Position numbers and translations under genes: made by a program
In this document: positions 30,164 through 35,635 of the stretch, in pieces
Layout of the letters: every line of letters starts with the position of its first letter
Numbering within the stretch: position 1 is the stretch's first letter
Notes under the pieces: model-generated
Told to the model about the DNA's origin: nothing
What the model saw: the letters and a program-made list of their open reading frames with translations, nothing else
Database searches by the model: none
Source: Acidobacteriota bacterium
Lineage (GTDB): Bacteria; Acidobacteriota; Thermoanaerobaculia; UBA5066
Length of the DNA stretch: 35,635 nt
NCBI GenBank assembly: GCA_030278895.1
Contig: JARXKK010000021.1
Location: forward strand, 1 to 35,635
Reading direction: 5' to 3'

Positions 30164-31855
30164 TTGGAAACGAAGCGTCTCGTCATTGCCTTCGCCCTTT
30201 CGGCCGCCGTACTGATCGGCTGGACGGTCGTTTTTCCCCCGCCGAAGCCGCCCCAACCGGCAGCAAAACCCGTCGCGAAAGCGGCCGCAAACAGCGCGGC
30301 GGCGCCCGCGACTTCCCCGCAGGCGGCGCCGGCCGCCTCCGCGCAATCGGCTGCGGCGGCCGCCGCGAGCCCGGCCACGCCCCGCGAACCCGTGTCGCCG
30401 GTTTTCGCGGAAGGGGAGGTAACGGTCGAGGTGAGAAGCCCGCTTTACACGGCGCGCCTCTCGAACGAGGGCGGCGTCCTGAAGTCGTTCGTCCTCACGC
30501 ACCACCGGGACGGCGCGGGAAAGGCGCTCGACCTCGTCCGCCAGGGAGCACCGTTTCCGGGCGCCACCCTCGCGCTGGATCCGGCGGATGCGTTCCTTGC
30601 CCGGGCCGCGAAGGCCCGGTTCGCCGTCGAGAAAGAGAGCGGAAACGGTGTCACGACCGTACGCTTTCGCTATCGCGAGGCGAGCGGAGAGGGCCTCAAA
30701 CGCGATTACGTGTTTCGCGACTCCTACGTCGTCGCCGTGAAGGCCGAGCGCGAGGGCGGCACGGGTCCGGTGGGCCTCGTCCTCGGGCCCGGCATCGGGA
30801 ACCCCTCGGGTGAAGAGCTCGCGAGCCGCTACACGAAGCCGGGCGCGACGATCACGCTGAGCGCGACGGCCTCGGTCGACCGCAAGGCGAAGGACGGACT
30901 GAAGGACGCCGAGGCCAAGGGCGCCGGGCTCGTCGCCGCAGGGCTCGAAGACAACTACTTTCTCACGGCGTTTCTTCCGTCCGGGAACGCGACCGTGGCG
31001 CTGCGGCCCGTGACGCTCGCGGGGGGGCCCACGGGAGAAGGCGGCAAGCTCGCGCCGCCGGAGGCCGAGAGCGAAGTCGTCCTGTCGGCGCCGGGCGCCC
31101 TCTCGACGGACGTCTTCATCGGCCCGAAGGAGCTCGACGTTCTGGAGAAGACGCGGCCCGGCATGGACCGCCTCATCGACTACGGGTGGTACGCCATCCT
31201 GGTGAAGCCGCTCCTGTGGGGACTCAAGGCGATCCACAAGGTCGTCGGCAACTGGGGTGTCGCCATTCTCCTCATCACGGTCGTGATCAAGGTTCTCCTG
31301 TATCCGCTCACGCACAAGCAGCTGGTCTCGATGAAGAAGATGAGCGTGCTGCAGCCGAAAGTGGAGACGATCCGCCAGAAGTGGTCGGGCAAGATCAAGC
31401 AGGATCCGCAGGCCCGCGTGAAGATGAACGAAGAGATGATGGCGCTCTACAAGCAGGAGGGCGTCAACCCCGCGGGCGGCTGCCTGCCGCTCCTCCTGCA
31501 GATGCCCATTCTCGTGGCGTTCTACAACCTGCTCGCGCACTCGATCGAGCTTCGCCACGCGCCCTTCATGCTCTGGATCACCGACCTCTCGTCGAAGGAC
31601 CCCTACTACGTCACCCCGATCCTGATGACGGCCACCATGTGGCTCCAGCAGCAGATGACCCCGACGGGCGGGGATCCCACGATGCGGCGCGTGCAGAACA
31701 TCATGCCGCTCGTCATGGGGTTCCTGTTCAAGGACGTTCCGTCCGGCCTCGTCCTCTATTGGCTCATGCAGAACATCCTCACGATCGGGCAGCAGATGCT
31801 CCTCAACAAATTCACCGACCTCGGCCCGACCTCGATGAAGCCGAAGGCCGCCTGA
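30164..31855 (+). CDS. yidC: membrane protein insertase YidC
   Basis: 563 residues. Inserts and folds inner-membrane proteins alone or with SecYEG. A first transmembrane helix (about 6-24) is followed by a Pro/Ala-rich linker (about 27-75), the large periplasmic P1 domain of Gram-negative YidC (about 80-335), and the conserved core of five membrane segments (about 340-550). Core motifs include WGVAILLITVVIKVLLYPLTHKQ, NPAGGCLPLLLQMPILVAFYNLL and PSGLVLYWLMQNILTIGQQ. The start is a TTG at 30164, supported by AGAGGAGAG seven bases upstream. The P1 domain confirms a Gram-negative envelope. No jag/khpB gene follows, unlike in Firmicutes. Confidence 0.98.
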   Translation: METKRLVIAFALSAAVLIGWTVVFPPPKPPQPAAKPVAKAAANSAAAPATSPQAAPAASAQSAAAAAASPATPREPVSPVFAEGEVTVEVRSPLYTARLSNEGGVLKSFVLTHHRDGAGKALDLVRQGAPFPGATLALDPADAFLARAAKARFAVEKESGNGVTTVRFRYREASGEGLKRDYVFRDSYVVAVKAEREGGTGPVGLVLGPGIGNPSGEELASRYTKPGATITLSATASVDRKAKDGLKDAEAKGAGLVAAGLEDNYFLTAFLPSGNATVALRPVTLAGGPTGEGGKLAPPEAESEVVLSAPGALSTDVFIGPKELDVLEKTRPGMDRLIDYGWYAILVKPLLWGLKAIHKVVGNWGVAILLITVVIKVLLYPLTHKQLVSMKKMSVLQPKVETIRQKWSGKIKQDPQARVKMNEEMMALYKQEGVNPAGGCLPLLLQMPILVAFYNLLAHSIELRHAPFMLWITDLSSKDPYYVTPILMTATMWLQQQMTPTGGDPTMRRVQNIMPLVMGFLFKDVPSGLVLYWLMQNILTIGQQMLLNKFTDLGPTSMKPKAA

Positions 31856-31880
31856 CGCCCCGCGGGGCGGACGTTTTTCC

Positions 31881-33257
31881 ATGGCGCGCCTCGTGGCGGA
31901 CCCCGACCGCGAGGGCGACGTGCTCGTCGCCCCCGCGACGCCGCCGGGCATCTCGGCGCTCGCCGTCGTCCGGCTGACCGGCCCGGCGGGCGCGACCCGC
32001 CGGGTCGCGCGGCAAATTGCGCGGCGCCTTCCCGAAGAGCCGCGCCCGCGCGAGGCGGCGCTGCATCTTCTGGTCGGAGAGGACGGTCGGCCGCTCGACC
32101 GTGCGCTCGTCCTCTTCTTTCCGGCCCCGCATTCGGCGACGGGAGAAGAAGTCGTCGAGTTCCTGTGTCACGGATCCCCCGCAATCGTGGGGGGACTTCT
32201 CGCCGCGGCGCGTGCTGCGGGGGCACGGCCGGCCAAGCGGGGCGAGTTCACGCGGCGCGCCCTCGCGAACGGGAAGCTGGACCTGGCCGAGGCCGAAGGG
32301 GTCGCCGCGCTCGCGGCGGCGGAGAACCGGGGCGCGGCGAGGCGCGCGTTGTCTCTCGTGGAGGGGGACCTGTCCCGCCGCGTTCTCGCGGCGAAAGAGG
32401 CGATCCTCGACGTTCTCGCCGGCCTCGAGGCCGGACTGGACTTCGCCGAGGACGTGGAGGCCGCGGACCTCCTCGCGGCGGGCGCCGCGCTCGATGCTGC
32501 CGCGGGGGAAGTCGAGGCCCTGGCCGCTACGGCGGCCCGGGGGGGCGCGCGCGACCGGCGTAAGGTGGTTGCGATTCTCGGCCGGCCGAACGCGGGGAAG
32601 TCGACGCTCTTCAACGCTCTCGTCGGGCGCGACCGGGCCATCGTGACGGCCGTTCCGGGGACGACACGCGACGCCATCGCGGACACGTGCGAGATCGGCG
32701 GGGAGACGGTGACGCTGCTCGACACGGCGGGCCTCCGGGCGACGGAGGACGAAGTCGAGAAGATCGGCGTCGCGGTGGCCGAGCGCGCGGGCGAGGGCGC
32801 GGACCTCGTTCTTTACGCGATCGACGCCACGCGAGGCCTGTCCGAGGAGGACGAAGATTTTCTTAGAAGGGGAAGAGGTGAGGGGACGTTGCTCGTCAGG
32901 ACGAAGACGGATCTTGTCGGGGCTTCTTCTCTTTCTTCTTCTCCCGCAATCGAGCTCTCCGTCTCCGCCCTCATCGGCGCCGGTCTCGAAGCGCTTCGCG
33001 CACAGATGGCCGAGCGCCTCTCTCTCGTCGAGGCGGACGGCGAGCTGCTCGTCCTCGAACGGCATCGCGAGGCGCTCGCGTCCGCGGCGGCGTTCCTCCG
33101 CGACGCGGCGGACCTGGCCCGGCGTGTGCCCGGCGAACCCGAGCTCGTCGCGGCGCGCGTTCGCGAAGCCCTGGCGGCGCTCGGGGCGATCACGGGCGAA
33201 ACGGCGACCGAGGAGCTCCTGGACCGCATCTTCGCGGCGTTCTGCGTGGGCAAGTAG
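31881..33257 (+). CDS. mnmE: tRNA modification GTPase MnmE
   Basis: 458 residues. With MnmG it installs the carboxymethylaminomethyl or aminomethyl group at U34 of tRNAs reading split codon boxes. The N-terminal folate-binding domain has GISALAVVRLTG and HGSPAIVGGLL. The helical domain is interrupted by a GTPase domain with P-loop GRPNAGKST (234-242), PGTTRD, DTAGLR (281-286) and TKTD. The C-terminus is FCVGK, a variant of the FCIGK motif whose cysteine is needed for modification. The 25-base gap after yidC and the gap of about ten bases before mnmG show operon organisation. Confidence 0.97.
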   Translation: MARLVADPDREGDVLVAPATPPGISALAVVRLTGPAGATRRVARQIARRLPEEPRPREAALHLLVGEDGRPLDRALVLFFPAPHSATGEEVVEFLCHGSPAIVGGLLAAARAAGARPAKRGEFTRRALANGKLDLAEAEGVAALAAAENRGAARRALSLVEGDLSRRVLAAKEAILDVLAGLEAGLDFAEDVEAADLLAAGAALDAAAGEVEALAATAARGGARDRRKVVAILGRPNAGKSTLFNALVGRDRAIVTAVPGTTRDAIADTCEIGGETVTLLDTAGLRATEDEVEKIGVAVAERAGEGADLVLYAIDATRGLSEEDEDFLRRGRGEGTLLVRTKTDLVGASSLSSSPAIELSVSALIGAGLEALRAQMAERLSLVEADGELLVLERHREALASAAAFLRDAADLARRVPGEPELVAARVREALAALGAITGETATEELLDRIFAAFCVGK

Positions 33258-33267
33258 AGTGGCCGGG

Positions 33268-35175
33268 ATGCAGGCGCGGTGGGACGTCGTCGTCGTGGGA
33301 GGAGGGCATGCGGGCGCGGAGGCCGCGCTCGCCGCGGCGCGCCTCGGAAAGCAGACTCTTCTCCTGACGCGCGAAATGGCCACGGTCGGTCGCATGAGCT
33401 GCAACCCTGCGGTCGGTGGCCTTGCGAAAGGGCAGGTCGTGCGCGAGATCGACGCCCTCGGGGGCGCGATGGGCCTTGTCGCGGATCGAACGGCGATCCA
33501 GTTCAAGGTGCTCAACGGTTCCCGCGGAACCGCCGTGCGCGGGCTGCGGTGCCAATCCGATAAAGCACTCTACGCACAAGAGTTATCGCGAGTTTTGGGC
33601 GCGGCGAAAAACCTCGCGCTCGGAGAGGGCACCGCCGCGGGGTTTCTCGTCCGGGGCGGGCGTCTCGCCGGTCTGTTGCTCGAGGATGGCTCGACGCTCG
33701 CCTGCGGCGCGGCGGTCGTGACGACCGGGACGTTTCTCCGCGGCCTCCTGCACGTGGGAGACAAGCAGAGAGAGGCGGGACGCTGGAACGAGCCGCCGGC
33801 CCGGGCGCTGTCGGACGCGCTCTCGGGACTCGGCCTCCGCCTCGGCCGCATGAAGACGGGAACGCCGCCGCGGGTTCGCGCGGGGACGGTCGACCTCGCG
33901 AAGATGACGCGCGCGCCGGGCGACGAGCGGCCGGTCGCATTTTCGTTCCGGTCCCGCGGCGAGGCGTTCCCGCGGCAGCGACAGGTGGACTGCTGGCTCA
34001 CCCACACGGACGAAGCGGTACACGATCTGATCCGCGAGAGCCTTCCGCTCTCGCCGCTCTACTCCGGCCGGATCACCGGTCGCGGGCCGCGCTACTGCCC
34101 GTCGATCGAGGACAAGGTCGTCCGTTTCAGCGACAAGCCGAGACATCAGATCTTCGTGGAGCCGGAGGGCCTGTCGACCGACTGGCTCTACCTCAACGGC
34201 CTGTCGATGTCGCTGCCCGAGAAGACACAGGAGTCGATCGTCAGGATGATCCCCGGGCTCGAGCGCGCGGAGATCCTCCGGCCCGCATACGCCGTCGAGT
34301 ACGACATCGTTTTTCCCGAGCAGCTCGATGTGTCGCTCGAGACGCGCGCGCTTCCCGGCCTGTTCCTCGCGGGGCAGATCAACGGCACGTCCGGATACGA
34401 GGAAGCGGCGGGGCAGGGCCTCGTCGCAGGCACGAACGCGGCGCGGTCCGTGGCGGGCGAGGCGCCGCTCCGGCTCGGCCGGCACGAGGCCTATATCGGC
34501 GTCATGCTCGACGACCTCGTGACGCTCGGCCTCGACGAGCCCTATCGCCTCCTCACGTCCCGAGCCGAACATCGCCTGCTTCTCGGCGCCGACACCGCTT
34601 ACGCGCGGCTCACCGGCCGCGCACTCGCGTTCGGCCTCCTGAGCGAGCGCGAAGCCGCGCCGGTGCTCGACGCGGAAGCGCGGGTGGCGCGCGTGACGGA
34701 AGGGTTGAATGCGGCGCGCGTTCGACCCGACCGTGCCATGAAGGAACGCCTCTCGGGGCGCGGGGTGTCTCTCGTGGAAGAAACGACACTCGGCGGGCTC
34801 CTGCGCAGGCCCGGGACCGACCTCGAGGCGATCGAGGAGCTCTGTGCCGAGATTCTCGAAGCGGGCGCCGCCAGGGATCTCGCCGCGCTCCGGCCGGAGG
34901 AACGGGACCGCCTCGTCGCGGATCTCCGCTACGAGGGCTTCGTCACGCGCGAACGCGATGCGGTGGCCCGTGTCGCACGCTCGCTGGAGCGCGTGTTTCC
35001 CGAGGGATTCGCGTTCGCGGGACTTCCCGGCCTGTCCGCCGAGGCGGTGGAGAAACTCGAACGGCATCGCCCGCGCACGCTCGGCCAGGCCTCGCGCCTT
35101 CCGGGCGTGACGCCCGCCGCCGTGACGCTGCTCCTCGCGAGGCTCGTCGCCGCGGGGCGCGAGGCCGCGGCATGA
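33268..35175 (+). CDS. mnmG: tRNA uridine 5-carboxymethylaminomethyl modification enzyme MnmG (GidA)
   Basis: 635 residues. FAD-dependent partner of MnmE. The FAD motif is DVVVVGGGHAGAEAA, and MSCNPAVGGLAKGQVVREIDALGG, TTGTFLRGLLHVG, KTGTPPR and GQINGTSGYEEAAGQGLVAGTNAA are strongly conserved family segments. The C-terminal helical domain (about 540-635) binds MnmE and tRNA. The ATG at 33268 is preferred; an in-frame GTG at 33259 would add three residues. TAGAGT overlapping the mnmE stop lies seven bases before the ATG, another possible -10/leaderless pattern. The stop overlaps rsmG as ATGA. Confidence 0.97.
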   Translation: MQARWDVVVVGGGHAGAEAALAAARLGKQTLLLTREMATVGRMSCNPAVGGLAKGQVVREIDALGGAMGLVADRTAIQFKVLNGSRGTAVRGLRCQSDKALYAQELSRVLGAAKNLALGEGTAAGFLVRGGRLAGLLLEDGSTLACGAAVVTTGTFLRGLLHVGDKQREAGRWNEPPARALSDALSGLGLRLGRMKTGTPPRVRAGTVDLAKMTRAPGDERPVAFSFRSRGEAFPRQRQVDCWLTHTDEAVHDLIRESLPLSPLYSGRITGRGPRYCPSIEDKVVRFSDKPRHQIFVEPEGLSTDWLYLNGLSMSLPEKTQESIVRMIPGLERAEILRPAYAVEYDIVFPEQLDVSLETRALPGLFLAGQINGTSGYEEAAGQGLVAGTNAARSVAGEAPLRLGRHEAYIGVMLDDLVTLGLDEPYRLLTSRAEHRLLLGADTAYARLTGRALAFGLLSEREAAPVLDAEARVARVTEGLNAARVRPDRAMKERLSGRGVSLVEETTLGGLLRRPGTDLEAIEELCAEILEAGAARDLAALRPEERDRLVADLRYEGFVTRERDAVARVARSLERVFPEGFAFAGLPGLSAEAVEKLERHRPRTLGQASRLPGVTPAAVTLLLARLVAAGREAAA

Positions 35176-35635
35176 GTGGTCTCGGTGTAGCCGGGCTCGA
35201 CGACCGGGTCCGGGCTCTCGCGGCGAGTTTTCCCGGGGAGGAGCGCGCGCTCGTGGTGGCGGCCGCGGACCGTCTCGCCGGGTTCCTTGCGATCCTGCTC
35301 GAAAGGAACGCGGAGATGAACCTCGTTTCGGCGCGTTCCGCGGCCCCGGAAGTCCTCGTGGAGACGCATCTCTTCGATGCCCTGCTCGGCCTCGCGCTGC
35401 TGCCGAAGCCGCGAGAAAACGCCATGCGCGTTCTCGACCTCGGCTCCGGCGGAGGGTTCCCCGCGATTCCTCTCCTCATCGCAAGGCCCGATCTCGCCGG
35501 TACACTCGTCGAGTCGTCCCGCAAGAAGGCGGCGTATCTCGACGACGTGCTCGATCGCCTCGCGTTGACCGCCCGGGCCGTGAACGCTAGATTCCCGGAT
35601 TCGTTTCCCATGGACGGAGCACAGCGGTACGACGT
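35172..35635 (+). CDS. rsmG: 16S rRNA (guanine-527-N7)-methyltransferase RsmG (partial, runs off right edge)
   Basis: 154 codons are visible. Methylates G527 of 16S rRNA with SAM. ERNAEMNLVSARSA and HLFDALLGLALLP are followed by SAM motif I VLDLGSGGGFPAIPL and LVESSRKKAAYL, all typical of RsmG. The ATG overlaps the mnmG stop. The C-terminal third and stop are outside the window, so the frame is absent from the ORF track. parA/parB usually come next in this neighbourhood and may lie just beyond the edge. Confidence 0.96.
   Translation, partial: MSGLGVAGLDDRVRALAASFPGEERALVVAAADRLAGFLAILLERNAEMNLVSARSAAPEVLVETHLFDALLGLALLPKPRENAMRVLDLGSGGGFPAIPLLIARPDLAGTLVESSRKKAAYLDDVLDRLALTARAVNARFPDSFPMDGAQRYD

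Overview
The window is a chromosomal replication-origin region from a GC-rich Gram-negative bacterium. Lipoproteins, an OmpA-type protein and a BamA-type barrel show an outer membrane. Gene content (DUF4398/OmpA pair, TrmFO, DUF507, PdxST, TolB-propeller outer-membrane protein) fits Acidobacteriota, possibly Thermoanaerobaculia-like. That taxonomic guess is inference; no rRNA gene is present. I see no tRNA or rRNA gene, insertion sequence, phage gene or CRISPR array.

Layout from left to right: (1) trmFO (minus, cut by the left edge). (2) A plus-strand block at 1.2-5.2 kb: a DUF4398 lipoprotein, an OmpA-family lipoprotein, two tandem paralogous methyltransferases and a PhzF-family protein. (3) topA and dprA (minus). 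(4) A plus-strand block at 9.2-14.1 kb: a TPR lipoprotein, a second lipoprotein, a metallopeptidase/beta-propeller/outer-membrane-barrel fusion and a metallo-beta-lactamase-fold phosphodiesterase. (5) A minus-strand vitamin B6 cluster: a MocR/PdxR-type regulator, pdxS, pdxT, an enoyl-CoA isomerase-like gene and an arylamine N-acetyltransferase-like gene. (6) The minus-strand replication operon dnaN-recF-gyrB-gyrA, continuing into a degenerate transaldolase-like gene and a DUF507 gene. (7) dnaA (minus). (8) The divergent plus-strand rpmH-rnpA-yidD-yidC-mnmE-mnmG-rsmG operon, with rsmG cut by the right edge.

Most genes point away from the dnaA/dnaN area, as expected for leading-strand genes next to an origin. 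The plus-strand blocks (2) and (4) run against replication and look like later additions; block (2) splits the dprA-topA-trmFO neighbourhood. The dnaA-dnaN spacer has the layout of a bacterial unwinding region: AT-rich DNA next to dnaN, five trinucleotides of DnaA-trio type, a GC clamp, then degenerate DnaA-box-like sequences towards dnaA.

The points most worth a second look are the candidate oriC, a transaldolase homologue that has lost its Schiff-base lysine and its substrate-binding motifs, the three-domain peptidase/propeller/barrel fusion with its two companion lipoproteins, an N-acetyltransferase-like protein without the catalytic cysteine, and several genes with a -10-like hexamer 6-10 nt before the start codon and no clear ribosome-binding site, which suggests leaderless transcripts.
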